Below, piece by piece: positions 8,109-17,100 of a stretch of DNA of 28,578 bases. The stretch lies in contig FR888234.1 in assembly GCA_000431775.1 (NCBI GenBank), positions 30,883-59,460 on the forward strand, written 5' to 3'. Position 1 is the first letter of the stretch, and every line of letters begins with the position of its first letter. Made by a program: the position numbers and the translations under genes. Below the pieces are notes generated by a model. That model did not search any database. It had not been told where the DNA came from and saw nothing but the letters and a program-made list of their open reading frames with translations. The DNA comes from Clostridium sp. CAG:413. Lineage in GTDB: Bacteria > Bacillota > Clostridia > Oscillospirales > Acutalibacteraceae.

Positions 8109-8141
8109 GAAAACAGAGGGCGTTTTACCGTCCTCTGTTTC
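8109..8141 (-). promoter_or_regulatory. Intercistronic hairpin between binding-protein and permease genes
   Basis: AAACAGAGG (8132-8140 on the minus strand) pairs with CCTCTGTTT (8111-8119) around a 12-nt loop; the tail TTCGCC is poor in T. It may stabilise the upstream message or partly terminate, so that more binding protein than membrane complex is made, as in many importer operons. Confidence 0.6.
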
Positions 8142-8164
8142 CTATTATAATGTGAGCAACTTGA

Positions 8165-8998
8165 TTACTTGATGAGAGCCGCCTGAACACCGTAGGTCTC
8201 TGCGGTCTTCTCCATGCTGCCGTCAGCCTTGCTTGCTGCGAAGAATTCGTTGAGGGCGGCGGTGAGGTCGGAACCCTGGCGGAAGCCGACGCCGTATTCC
8301 TCGGTGGTGAGGGAGGCAGTGTAGGTGAGTGAAGCGTAGCTGGTGCCTTCGCCGACCATTGCGGCTGCCATCAGGGAGTCGATGATAGCTGCGTCTGCGG
8401 TGCCTGCTGCGACCTCTGAAAGAGCGGTGGCCTGATCGACGACCTCGGTGAACGTAAAGCCGTTTGCTTCAGCGGCCTGCTTACCTGCGGAGCCTGCTTC
8501 AACTGCGAACTGAAGGGACTTGCAATCCTCGGCGGTTTTGTAGGAATCAGCCTTGTCGGCGGGGACGATAACGACCTGAGCGTTGTTGCAGTATGCGTCG
8601 GAGCAACTCATAGCTGCGGTAACTTCTTCGGTGAGGGTCATGCCGTTCCAAACGCAGTCGATTGACTTGTTGTTAAGCTCTGCAACTTTGTAGTCCCAGT
8701 CGATGGGGATGAACTTGACCTCAACGCCGAGGCTCTTTGCGAATGCCTTTGCCATATCCGCGTCAAAGCCGATCCATTCGTCGCTGCCTGCTTCCTGATA
8801 ATCCATAGGAGCGAAATCGGTGATGCCGACTACGAGGGTGCCCTTGCTCTTGACATATGCAAGGTCGCTGTCCGCTGCGGCGGTGGTGCCGGCGGCGTCG
8901 CCCGCTGCGGTGGTGGTAACATCGTCGCCGTTGCTGCCGCAAGCAACGAGCGCAAACATCATAACTGCGGCAAGAATGAGTGCTGTAAGCTTTTTCAT
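8165..8998 (-). CDS. Polar amino acid ABC transporter, substrate-binding lipoprotein
   Basis: Extracellular solute-binding protein family 3 (SBP_bac_3), 277 residues. It has a lipoprotein signal: MKKLTALILAAVMMFALVAC with the lipidated Cys at residue 20. A low-complexity Ala/Thr linker follows, then the mature domain with LVVGITDFAPMDYQEAG, WIGFDADMAKAFAKSLG (the family's GxDxDxxxAxA signature) and VEVKFIPIDWDYKVAEL. Further on are CVWNGMTLTEE and LQFAVEAGSAGKQAAEANG. The DW pair and the WNGMT stretch fit binding of an amino acid; cystine, glutamine or a polar amino acid are all possible. A ribosome binding site AAAGGAG lies 8 nt upstream. First gene of the importer operon, with a strong promoter at 9065-9093. 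Confidence 0.95.
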   Translation of the reverse strand: MKKLTALILAAVMMFALVACGSNGDDVTTTAAGDAAGTTAAADSDLAYVKSKGTLVVGITDFAPMDYQEAGSDEWIGFDADMAKAFAKSLGVEVKFIPIDWDYKVAELNNKSIDCVWNGMTLTEEVTAAMSCSDAYCNNAQVVIVPADKADSYKTAEDCKSLQFAVEAGSAGKQAAEANGFTFTEVVDQATALSEVAAGTADAAIIDSLMAAAMVGEGTSYASLTYTASLTTEEYGVGFRQGSDLTAALNEFFAASKADGSMEKTAETYGVQAALIK

Positions 8999-9064
8999 GG
9001 TAATTTCTCCTTTTTTGTTTTCATCACGATTTGATTTGTTGTTGTATCGTGTTGCTGTGTTATC

Positions 9065-9093
9065 ATATTAGCACGCTAAAGCGAAAATGTCAA
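9065..9093 (-). promoter_or_regulatory. Promoter of the amino acid importer operon with embedded palindrome
   Basis: On the minus strand TTGACA (9088-9093) and TAATAT (9065-9070) with a 17-bp spacer. The palindrome TTAGC-GT-GCTAA (9068-9079) spans the promoter-spacer edge and is placed where a repressor would block polymerase. Confidence 0.75.
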
Positions 9094-9291
9094 CCCCTTT
9101 TTTGAGATTCGGCGGATTTCACAGCGATTTTTCACTCTTTGATACCCCCGACCGACATAGTGCCCAATATATCGCCCCCGTAGCCCCGATTTCGCAGAAT
9201 TTTTGCAGATTTGCGGCGGATTTCGGTTTGATTTGTAGGAAGGCGATAACATCGCCACATATAATTTTTTCAAATGTTTACACTTGCCCTT

Positions 9292-9343
9292 GCCTCCCTT
9301 GTGTAAAGGGAGGTGGCACGACAAAGTCATGACGGAGGGATTG
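9292..9343. repeat. Palindromic repeat module A, copy 1
   Basis: CCTCCCTT and AAGGGAGG (9293-9300, 9306-9313) form an 8-bp hairpin with a GTGTA loop, followed by GGTGGCACGA and GACGGAGGGATTGTC. A shorter relative with CTCCCTTGTGTAACGGAAGG lies at 26597-26619. Confidence 0.65.
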
Positions 9344-9451
9344 TCCGGTAGCTGTTTAAGTCAAAATCTTGCTGAATATATAACGAATCAACCGCAATTC
9401 GATCGTAGGGGATGACGTCCTCGGCATCCCGCAAACAAAACTGTAATGGAA

Positions 9452-9492
9452 ATTGAACACTGTTAGGGGCGAACTGTGTTCGCCCGCATAAA
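9452..9492. repeat. Dispersed repeat module C, copy 1
   Basis: A 41-bp unit containing GGGGCGAACTGTGTTCGCCC, itself an inverted repeat (GGGCGAAC / GTTCGCCC). It matches 26709-26749 with two mismatches in 41 bp, in the same orientation. Confidence 0.85.
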
Positions 9493-9586
9493 ATTACAGT
9501 GCTGAAAGTAAAAATTCGCCTTCTCCGCAAGCGACCGTTGATTAAATCGAAGTTATGCTTATCGGCGAGATGTTTTTTCGAAAAAA

Positions 9587-9630
9587 ACTCCCTCAGTCGC
9601 TCCGCGCCGGCTCCCTCGTCAGAGGGAGCC
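9587..9630 (+). repeat. Palindromic repeat module D, copy 1
   Basis: Begins ACTCCCTCAGTC and ends in the perfect hairpin GGCTCCCTC-GTCA-GAGGGAGCC. The beginning and the terminal hairpin match copies 2 and 3 (26774-26830 and 28117-28173), but the middle segment differs. Confidence 0.75.
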
Positions 9631-9667
9631 GACTTGACTGCAAGCTAACAGTAAAAATCATCGAGCC

Positions 9668-9690
9668 GCGAGACGGATGAGGTGTGCCGC
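9668..9690 (-). repeat. Dispersed repeat module E, copy 1
   Basis: A 23-bp unit identical in inverted orientation to 28028-28050; its core on the minus strand reads GCACACCTCATCCGTCTC. Confidence 0.8.
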
Positions 9691-9758
9691 GGGCAGATTT
9701 TGCGCATAGTTTCACAGCCGTATTGTTTCAATAGTCAGACTGAATAATTCACAAAATA

Positions 9759-9787
9759 TTGACATTCAATCTATTATCATATATAAT
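9759..9787 (+). promoter_or_regulatory. Promoter for the lipoprotein gene at 9886
   Basis: TTGACA (9759-9764) and TATAAT (9782-9787), both perfect consensus, with a 17-bp spacer. A leader of about 90 nt precedes the start codon. Confidence 0.8.
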
Positions 9788-9885
9788 TTTGGTGAGCCAT
9801 GATTTGGCTGCCGCATAAAACAGTAATCAAAAAAATGACGGCGGTATATACACGGATTTGCTGATAACAAAATAAGGAGAACGAA

Positions 9886-10620
9886 ATGAAGAAAGCAGTC
9901 TTATTAATAACAGTTATACTTTTGCTCCTTCTCTGCTCCTGCGGAGCGGATGGGGGCAAAGAAGCCGAGACGACGTTGATCGACGCAAGTGCGGCTGCAA
10001 CGTCCGCAAAAAGCGACGATATCCCGTTCTATACCAAAGAAATCAAAGATGACCCGAGCGACCCGTATTCTGGGTTTATTAAGGAAATCTGCGAAGCTGT
10101 TGTTGAAGATTGGCAAGGGTCAGAGTCCGAGAACTTTGAGGGTTTCTTCAAGAATGGAAATTGTACACATTATTTCTTATATGATCTCAACGGGGACGGT
10201 GTCGAAGAAATGTTGCTCGGCAAGTGGGTAAAGGTTGGGCATTATACCGATGACCCAAATCCGCCGACGGCATTAAAACCGTATTTTGTTTGCACATTGA
10301 AAGACGGAGAAGTTGAGTATATGGCTTTTGATAGTCTGCATTGGTCTGAATTCATCTATGACCGTGTGCTGTACTCAAACGGACTTGTCATGACAACATA
10401 CGGGAACGAAAAAAAACCAAGTTGCTTTTTTGCCGCCTTTGATGGCACGTCGCTTGTAATGAAAGATAACGTGTATTATTTCGCGTCGGATGACACCTAT
10501 TATTACGGCTATGATAATGTAATAACAGAAGAAGAATATCACCGCCGCATTGATGAAGCTATCGGCGATGCAACCCCCGTGGAGATCGAATGGAGGCGTA
10601 TTGACGAATACGGGCAGTAA
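9886..10620 (+). CDS. Predicted lipoprotein of unknown function with an EF-hand-like loop
   Basis: Secreted lipoprotein of 244 residues. AAGGAG lies 6 nt before the ATG. The signal is MKKAVLLITVILLLLLCSC with the lipidated Cys at residue 19, followed by a Thr/Ala-rich linker. The mature part contains YDLNGDGVEEMLLG (about 103-116), whose DxNxDGxxE pattern resembles a calcium-binding EF-hand or dockerin loop and is common in Clostridia lipoproteins of unknown role. The remainder is Tyr- and acid-rich with likely beta strands, including YYFASDDTYYYGYDNV before an EEEYHRRIDEA helix. It stands alone between a consensus promoter and a strong terminator. Codons are more AT-rich than in the addAB genes next to it. 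No function is assigned. Confidence 0.85.
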   Translation: MKKAVLLITVILLLLLCSCGADGGKEAETTLIDASAAATSAKSDDIPFYTKEIKDDPSDPYSGFIKEICEAVVEDWQGSESENFEGFFKNGNCTHYFLYDLNGDGVEEMLLGKWVKVGHYTDDPNPPTALKPYFVCTLKDGEVEYMAFDSLHWSEFIYDRVLYSNGLVMTTYGNEKKPSCFFAAFDGTSLVMKDNVYYFASDDTYYYGYDNVITEEEYHRRIDEAIGDATPVEIEWRRIDEYGQ

Positions 10621-10638
10621 GATCCGGGTATACATCAA

Positions 10639-10671
10639 ACCCCGTGTGCAAAACGCACACGGGGTCGTTTT
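10639..10671. terminator. Bidirectional terminator between the lipoprotein gene and addA
   Basis: Perfect 11-bp stem ACCCCGTGTGC (10639-10649) with GCACACGGGGT (10655-10665), loop AAAAC, followed by CGTTTT on the plus strand and by TTTGATG on the minus strand. It serves two convergent genes. Confidence 0.85.
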
Positions 10672-10672
10672 A

Positions 10673-11632
10673 TCACAGAGTTATGCTTTCGTTCAGGCGG
10701 AATGAATAGATGACCGTCTCTTTTACGGGCATTCCGAGCACCTCGGCAAGGCAGCGGCGATAAATTCCGAGCTGCGCTCCGTAGCGTTCGGCAAGCTCGG
10801 CGGCGCTTGATGCCTTATCCGTCTTGTAATCGACCACTACCAGCTCGCCGCCCTCGACAAAGGCGCAGTCCGCAACGCCCTCTATCAGCACCACTTCGCC
10901 GTCGGCAAGCCCGCACGGCAGCTGCGGATACAGCTCGCTCACGGGCACGGAGCAGGTGAAGGAGTATTCCTTATATATCCGCTCCGCGCGGCTCATTCGG
11001 GCGTAGAGACCGTTGTCAAAGAATCGGGCGACTGCCCTTGCGTCCACGGCGTTCGCCTCCTCGGCTGTGAGCATTCCGTCCTCGGTGAGCCTCGTAAGCT
11101 CGTCGGCAACGCTCTTGCACGCCCGCGAATAATCGGCGTACTGCATGAAGCGGTGGGTCGCCGTGCCCCTCTGGGCGGGCGTCAGCCTGCCCCTGCCCGC
11201 AAACGACGGCCTGCGGGAGGCGAAGTATTCGCTGTCCGCCTCGGTGGGGTCGAGCTTCGAGGCTATGCGCTTGGCGACGACTCCCTCAAGCTGCGAGAAG
11301 GGATATTCGTAGCCGAGCCGCCGCTCTATCTCGGCGAGCAGCACGGGGTCGGGTGCGGCAGACGGAGCCTCTTTCGCCGCCTCCTCGGCTTCGCCCGCCT
11401 TGATTATCGAGGCTTTCAGCGGCGTGTCACACGACACGGTGAAGCCCGACGGCACGCCCGCCGCCATACGCAGGGCGTTGGCATCCGGGTGGCGTAAAAG
11501 CGCGGAGATTATCGCCTCGCTGTAGCTTGTGAAGCCGCCGACGATGTAGGGGTCGATGCGTTCGGAGCAGCCGCTCTTTGCCGTGCGGCGCAGCGTCTCT
11601 TTGCGGCTATCGCCGCGAGGCTCTTGCCCCAA
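10673..11632 (-). CDS. addA: ATP-dependent helicase/nuclease AddA, C-terminal nuclease part (downstream of frameshift)
   Basis: Downstream fragment of AddA, about 310 residues of genuine AddA sequence in the -1 frame relative to the main addA frame. It starts to resemble AddA around SERIDPYIVGGFTSYSEAII and continues with ALLRHPDANALR. Later it carries the RecB-family nuclease core: RGTATHRFMQYADY, then AFVEGGELVVVDYKTDK with the catalytic Asp and Lys, and YGAQLGIYRRCLAEV. Nothing suggests independent translation: no ribosome binding site was found at 11632, and the first 15-20 codons are the other-frame reading of upstream addA. If the frameshift is real, the helicase would lose its own nuclease domain; if it is a base-calling error, this and the 11509-14184 frame are one protein of about 1170 residues, the normal AddA length. 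Confidence 0.85.
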   Translation of the reverse strand: MGQEPRGDSRKETLRRTAKSGCSERIDPYIVGGFTSYSEAIISALLRHPDANALRMAAGVPSGFTVSCDTPLKASIIKAGEAEEAAKEAPSAAPDPVLLAEIERRLGYEYPFSQLEGVVAKRIASKLDPTEADSEYFASRRPSFAGRGRLTPAQRGTATHRFMQYADYSRACKSVADELTRLTEDGMLTAEEANAVDARAVARFFDNGLYARMSRAERIYKEYSFTCSVPVSELYPQLPCGLADGEVVLIEGVADCAFVEGGELVVVDYKTDKASSAAELAERYGAQLGIYRRCLAEVLGMPVKETVIYSFRLNESITL

Positions 11633-14184
11633 TCCTTGGCGGAGGAGAGCATTATCAGCTTCTCCTTTGCCCTCGTCAGAGCCACATAGAGCACTCGGAG
11701 AGCCTCGGAGCGCTCGGCGCGCTTCGTCTCGAACTTTGCGGCGAGGCGGGGGAGGGTGTCGAATTTCACCCTGCCCTTGTTATTCTTGATGCCTATCCCG
11801 CTCTCGGGGGCTATTATCAGGTCGTCCCTCAGGCTACGGTCGCTGTATGCCTTTTGGCAGTCGCCGAGAATGCAGACGGGGAATTCAAGCCCCTTGCTCT
11901 TATGTATCGTCATTATGCTCACGGCGTCCGCCGCGCCCGAGGAATCCGAGCCGGCAATGTCGCCGCCGCTTTTGATTATTTTATCTATATATCTTATCAG
12001 CCCCGCAACGCTGCCCATGCTCTCAAATCTGTTGGCAAGGTCGATGAAGCGGTTGAGGTTTGCCCTGCGGGTGTCGGGCTCCTTCATGGCGCAGACTATC
12101 GCCGCATAACCCGTCTCCTCCACGAGCCGACGTACCAGCTCGCCCGCCTTGACGGTGCAGGCGATCCTGCGGAATCCGCCGAGACGCTCAAGGAACGCAG
12201 CAGCCCTCGCGTCGCCGCTCTCAGCAGCGTTCACAAGGCAGTGATATATCGAGCCGTCTCTGTGAGCTGCCCGCATCAGCGCCAGATCGTCCGGCAGGAA
12301 GCCGAACACGGGCGAGAGCAGCACGGCGGTGAGCGGGATATCGTCAACGGGGTTGTCGATGACCTTCAGCAGCGATATCATAAACGATATCTCGGGCGAG
12401 GTCAGGAATCCGCCGCCCGATTCGCAGCTCACGGGTATCCCTCGGCGGTTCAGCTCGGCGATGAATTCGCCTGCGCTGTTTTTGGTGCTTGCGAATAGCA
12501 GGCAGAAGTCTTTATACCGCGCTGTGCGAAGAGTGCCGCCCTCGGTCACTTGCAGCCCGCCCGCAACGGCGTGCTCAATGTAGTTAGCGGCGAATACCGC
12601 CTGATCGTGCAGGGGGTTATCCCTGCTCTCGATGAGGCAAAGCTCGGCGTCCGTGCCCTCCCTCACGGGGTAAGAGGCGGCTGCCTCGAGATGCTCGCCT
12701 TTATCGTATTCAAGTCCGCCCGCCTCGCGGCTCATGACGGCGGAGAAGATGTAGTTGACAATGTCGGTCACTCCGCTGCGGCTTCTGAAATTCTTGCCCA
12801 GAGTGACCCTTGCGGGGTAGCTGCCTCCCTCGTATTCGGCGTATCTGTCGCGCCTTGCGAGGAATATCTCGGGCATCGCCTGGCGGAAGCGGTAGATGCT
12901 CTGCTTCACGTCGCCGACCATGAAAAGATTGCTTTCATCCCTCGAGAGGGCGGAGAATATCATATCCTGCGCCTTGTTGACATCCTGATATTCGTCAACG
13001 AGTATCTCGGCGTAATTCTCAGAGAGAGCGGCGGCGAGAGGAGTTCTCTCATATCCGTCGGTGGTCTCGCGCACGAGCAGCTTCAATGCGAAATGCAGCG
13101 TGTCGGAGAAATCGGCGGCGTTTTCCTCGAGCTTCAGGCGGGCGAATTCGGCGGCAAAGTCGTTGACCGTGCCGATAAGCTCCCTCACGACGGGCGCAAG
13201 GGCGGCGACGTCGGCGGCGTGCTCCTCGGCGCTGATGCTGAGAAATTCGCCGAGCTTCTCGAAATCCGCCTTGTATTTTTTGCGGATAACGCCGCAGGCC
13301 TCCTTGATATAGGAGACGTAGCCTCTCGGCGCGGTGCCCATTTTGCCGAATGCGGCGGCGGCATAGCGGCGGCAAAGCTCGTCCCATTCGCCGACCTCCG
13401 CGGTTTCGAGCAGCGATGAGAGCATGGCTCTGTCGTCAAGGAAGGTCGGGGCGTATTTTGCCTCAAGCTCAGGCTCCTCGGCAAGCATTCCAAGGCAGCG
13501 GTCGATGTCGCCGCAGGCGCTTCTCAGGAAGCGGGCGGCCTCACCCGTCAGCAGCCTGCCCCAGGGCGTTTCCTCTATCGGTCGCTCGGCCTCGAATTCG
13601 TCGCATAGTGAATTCAGCCACCGCTCTGGGAACGGGTATGCCTGAGACAGCTCGTATAATTTCAGCACCGCGTCGACGAGCGGCTGATCGTCCCTTGCAC
13701 TGCTTATCAGGGCGCAAAGGCGCAGGAAATCGGGTGAAGCGTTCTCGTATTTCGCCTCAACGACGGTCTCCGCCGCCTGATTCCTCAAAATCGTGCGCTT
13801 GCCCTCGTCGAGCAGCTCAAAGTCGGGCGAAATGCCGAGCGCGTGGAAATTCTCACGCACAAGGCCGATGCAGAATGAATCTATCGTGCATATGCTTGCG
13901 CACGGCAGCATCAGCTGCTGGCGGCGCAGGCGTTTGTTTGACGGGTCGAGCGCGATCCTTGCGCCTATCGCGGCGGATATCTTCTCTTTCATCTGCGCCG
14001 CGGCGGCGTTTGTGAAGGTCACGATGAGCAGCTGCTCCACTCCGCAGGGATCCTCGCTGTCGCAAAGCCGCTGAATAACACGCTCGACGAGCACGGCGGT
14101 CTTGCCCGAGCCTGCGGCGGCGCTGACAAGTAAAGTGCCTTTACGTGCCTCTATCGCCTTTTGCTGATCCTCAGTCCACTTCAT
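11509..14184 (-). CDS. addA: ATP-dependent helicase/nuclease AddA, N-terminal helicase part (frameshifted)
   Basis: UvrD/RecB-type superfamily 1 helicase subunit of AddAB, which processes double-strand DNA ends to start recombination. The ATG at 14184 is chosen because AddA proteins begin close to MKWTEDQQKAI and AAGGGGG lies upstream; an ATG three codons earlier is also possible. Walker A is AAAGSGKT (22-29), Walker B is ILVDEYQDVNKAQ, motif V/VI regions are MTIHKSKGLEFPVC and LYVALTRAKEKL. AddA similarity stops at about GKSLAAIAAK (near 11600); the remaining 30 residues are an out-of-frame Ala/Arg-rich tail. The nuclease domain continues in the -1 frame (10673-11632). The start overlaps the end of addB by 14 nt, so the subunits are translationally coupled. 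Confidence 0.92.
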   Translation of the reverse strand: MKWTEDQQKAIEARKGTLLVSAAAGSGKTAVLVERVIQRLCDSEDPCGVEQLLIVTFTNAAAAQMKEKISAAIGARIALDPSNKRLRRQQLMLPCASICTIDSFCIGLVRENFHALGISPDFELLDEGKRTILRNQAAETVVEAKYENASPDFLRLCALISSARDDQPLVDAVLKLYELSQAYPFPERWLNSLCDEFEAERPIEETPWGRLLTGEAARFLRSACGDIDRCLGMLAEEPELEAKYAPTFLDDRAMLSSLLETAEVGEWDELCRRYAAAAFGKMGTAPRGYVSYIKEACGVIRKKYKADFEKLGEFLSISAEEHAADVAALAPVVRELIGTVNDFAAEFARLKLEENAADFSDTLHFALKLLVRETTDGYERTPLAAALSENYAEILVDEYQDVNKAQDMIFSALSRDESNLFMVGDVKQSIYRFRQAMPEIFLARRDRYAEYEGGSYPARVTLGKNFRSRSGVTDIVNYIFSAVMSREAGGLEYDKGEHLEAAASYPVREGTDAELCLIESRDNPLHDQAVFAANYIEHAVAGGLQVTEGGTLRTARYKDFCLLFASTKNSAGEFIAELNRRGIPVSCESGGGFLTSPEISFMISLLKVIDNPVDDIPLTAVLLSPVFGFLPDDLALMRAAHRDGSIYHCLVNAAESGDARAAAFLERLGGFRRIACTVKAGELVRRLVEETGYAAIVCAMKEPDTRRANLNRFIDLANRFESMGSVAGLIRYIDKIIKSGGDIAGSDSSGAADAVSIMTIHKSKGLEFPVCILGDCQKAYSDRSLRDDLIIAPESGIGIKNNKGRVKFDTLPRLAAKFETKRAERSEALRVLYVALTRAKEKLIMLSSAKDWGKSLAAIAAKRRCAARQRAAAPNASTPTSSAASQATARR

Positions 14185-17100
14185 CGTTTTCATCCCCCTT
14201 TGAAAGAGCCGCGAGCACATCCGCGAGCTTGTCGTCACTGAGAGCCCTCACGGGTATGCCGTCCTCGTAGGCGCAAACCGTTTTGTAGTCGCAGTATTTG
14301 CAGACCTCCTTGTAGCTCCTACCTTCGGCGGGCAGGGCGGATATCTCGCCGCCCCTGAGCTGCTTCGCCATTTGCAGCAGCAGCCCGTCCGCTTTCTTCT
14401 TGAGCTTCGCAAGCTGGCTAAGCCCGATGAGCGAGCCGGACATCTCGCCCTTTTTGAAATCCACGGGGATATACAGCCCGCTCGCGCTCCTGTCCATGGC
14501 TATTACCACGTCGCAGTCGCTGAGCACTATGCCCTGCATACGGCATTTTTTTTGTATATCGAGTGCGGTTTTCTCCTTGTCCTCGTCTCTCGGGGCGGAG
14601 ATCATCGGCGAATTTGCGGGGTAATAGAGCACGCCCGCGGGCATAGCGCCGCTCAGCTCGCCTCTGCCCGACTGCCAGATAGCGAACAGATAGATGAACA
14701 TCTGCATATTGAGGCCCTGTATCACGTCGCTCAGGCGGAAATCCTTGCCCGAGGACTTGTAGTCGATAATTCTGAAATACCTCTTGCCGTCTATCTCGGC
14801 GATATCGACCCTGTCAACGGCGCCGAAAACCCTTATCCTGCCCTCGGGATCGGACAGCTCATAGGAGGGCAGCTTGCCGTCGGGGCCTATCTTCATCTCG
14901 AATTCAACGGGGCGGAAGTCGCTCTGTGACAGCTCCTTTATCAGCCGCTCCGCAACGTCGCATACGGCGGAGGCGAGCTTTTTATAGAGATAAAGGAATC
15001 TCTCGCTCCTGCCCTTGCCGTCGAGCACACGCATAAGGTATTCTTCCATTATGGTATATATAATGCTGTAAAGCTCGTCTCTGCACATTGCCGAGAGCGC
15101 CGATTGAGGATAGGAGCGCAGCAGCTCCTCGAGCACATGGTGGATGACGTTGCCCCTCTGCATCGGGTCGAGCTCCGCAATTTTGCGCGGCATGGCTTTG
15201 AGCCCGTAGCGGCAGAAGTAGGAGAACGGGCATTTATAGTAGCTCTCGACCCGTGAGGCGGAGATGTTCATGTCTCTGCCGAAAAGCGCTTCGGCGGCGG
15301 AGCGGTCGGCGACGGCGAAGTTCCTCATGCCGCCCGCCCTCTCGAGAGCGGATATCCTGCCCGCATATTCGCCGTCATTGCCGAAGTATTCGAGCAGAGA
15401 CGCACGCAGGCGGGGGTCGGAGGTCTTGGCAAGGCGCTCGAACGCAAGCTCCCTGCCCTCGATATAATACAGGTCGTCCGCTCCGTCCGTTTTGATTTCA
15501 CGGCAGGCGGGGAAGAGCGTTTTTATCTTAACATATAGCTCGGAGGGCGCAAGCTGCTCGCCCTGTGAGCCGCGCTCGGGGCAGCAGATATAGAGCCTCT
15601 CGCCGGCGCAGCAAAGGGCGCTGTAGGCTATCAGCTTGCTCTCGGCGAGCTGATATTCGCCGAAGCTCGCAAGCTCAATGCCCATTTCAAGCAGTCTGCG
15701 GCGGTCGTTATCCGTCAGAGCGGAGCCCGAGGCAGCGCCGGCGGGGAAAACGCCCGCATTTGCGCCCGCTATGAATACGGCCTTGGGCGAAGCCACCCTT
15801 ATCCTGTCCGCGGAGCCGATGGTCACCTCGTCGAGCCCCTGCGGCAGGCTGCCGACGGTGCGGATATTCAGCATCAGCTTGAGCAGGTCAAAGAATTTTT
15901 TCGGCGAGAGCACTCGGTCGCGTGAGACGGTCTCAAGGCTGTCGAGCATATCCATGAGCAACTCCCAGATGCGGTCAAGCTCCAGCGCCATGCCCTCCTC
16001 GCCCTGCTCGGCGAGCCTGCGGGCAAGCAGGCGGATATTCTCGGGCGCATTTATGCCCTCCAACAAATCAAGCAGCGCTTGTGCCGCTTCACCGCCTGTC
16101 AGACCCTCGGCGAGCTTGTCACGCAGCCTGCAAAGAGGTGAGATTATTCTTAAACGCAATTCGTTGAGGCGTTGTAATTCCTCGGCGTCGGAGTCTGTGA
16201 ATTCGCCGAAGCCCGAGGGATTCTTATCCCATTCGTGCAGCCAGTCGCCGTAATTTATCTGCCAGAGGTAGCAGTAGTTCTCGACCTCGGCGGTCTCGTC
16301 GACGCTCAGCCCCGCAAGCTCCGTTTTAAGGTGGCGCATGACGGCCTCGGTGTCGAAGCCCTTGCAGGCTATCTGAGCCGCGCTGAGCACGAGGGCAACT
16401 ATCGGCGAAGCGTCCACGGGGCGGCGGCTGTCCTCAAAGACGGAGATGCCGCATTTGCGAAGGGCGCTTCTGAGCGGCGCTTCATAGGCGGCGCTGTCCG
16501 TTGCGATAACGGCTATATCCCTGCTGCGAAGCCTGTTTTCACGCATGAGCTTCTTTGCCGTGCAGGCGATGAATTCGCACTCGGCGTAGATATCCTCGGC
16601 TCGGCACAGGGTGATCCCGGGGCAGTCGTCCTCATATACATTCGGCGACGGGGAAAAAAGCTCCTGCTCGAGGGCTGCAAGCTCCGGCGCGGCGTATCGG
16701 CGGAAATGCGGCGGGAAATTATTGAATTTGCTTCTTTTTGAAAGATACTGCGGCTTTGCGACCGCCACGGAGTTCCTCTTTGCCGATTCAATGAGCTTTG
16801 CGGCGGTGCGCTTGGTGTGGGCGGCGGTGCGCTGGGTGTGGGCAAAGAGATCCGTCTCATCGCCCATGTTGCTCAGATCCTCGGTGCAGAGGGTGACATA
16901 GACGGCGGGCGAGCGCCTGAGCATATGCTCGATGACCTTGTGCTCCTGAGCGGTGAAGCCCCTGAAGCCGTCGATGAATACGAGCCTGTCGGCGAAATAA
17001 TCGCTCTCGGGCAGCAGCTCGTTCAGCTCGCCGAGCAGGTCGTCGGGGTCAAAATAGCTGCTGCCGACCAAGGCGTTATATGCTTCGAGGGCGAGTGAGA

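Larger units (their letters stand above)
9100..9885. other. Gene-free interval with dispersed repeats
   Basis: About 790 nt without a credible gene; open frames here are short and lack ribosome binding sites. It holds a small GGCGAT/ATCGCC hairpin (9242-9256), repeat modules at 9292-9343, 9452-9492, 9587-9630 and 9668-9690, and the promoter at 9759-9787. The modules recur near 26.6-26.8 and 28.0-28.2 kb. Confidence 0.7.

Noticed and set aside
11599..11602. Programmed -1 frameshift in addA
   Set aside because: A-AAG alone is a common tetranucleotide and I saw no clear stimulating structure or internal Shine-Dalgarno; addA is not known to use frameshifting. Left as a possibility only.
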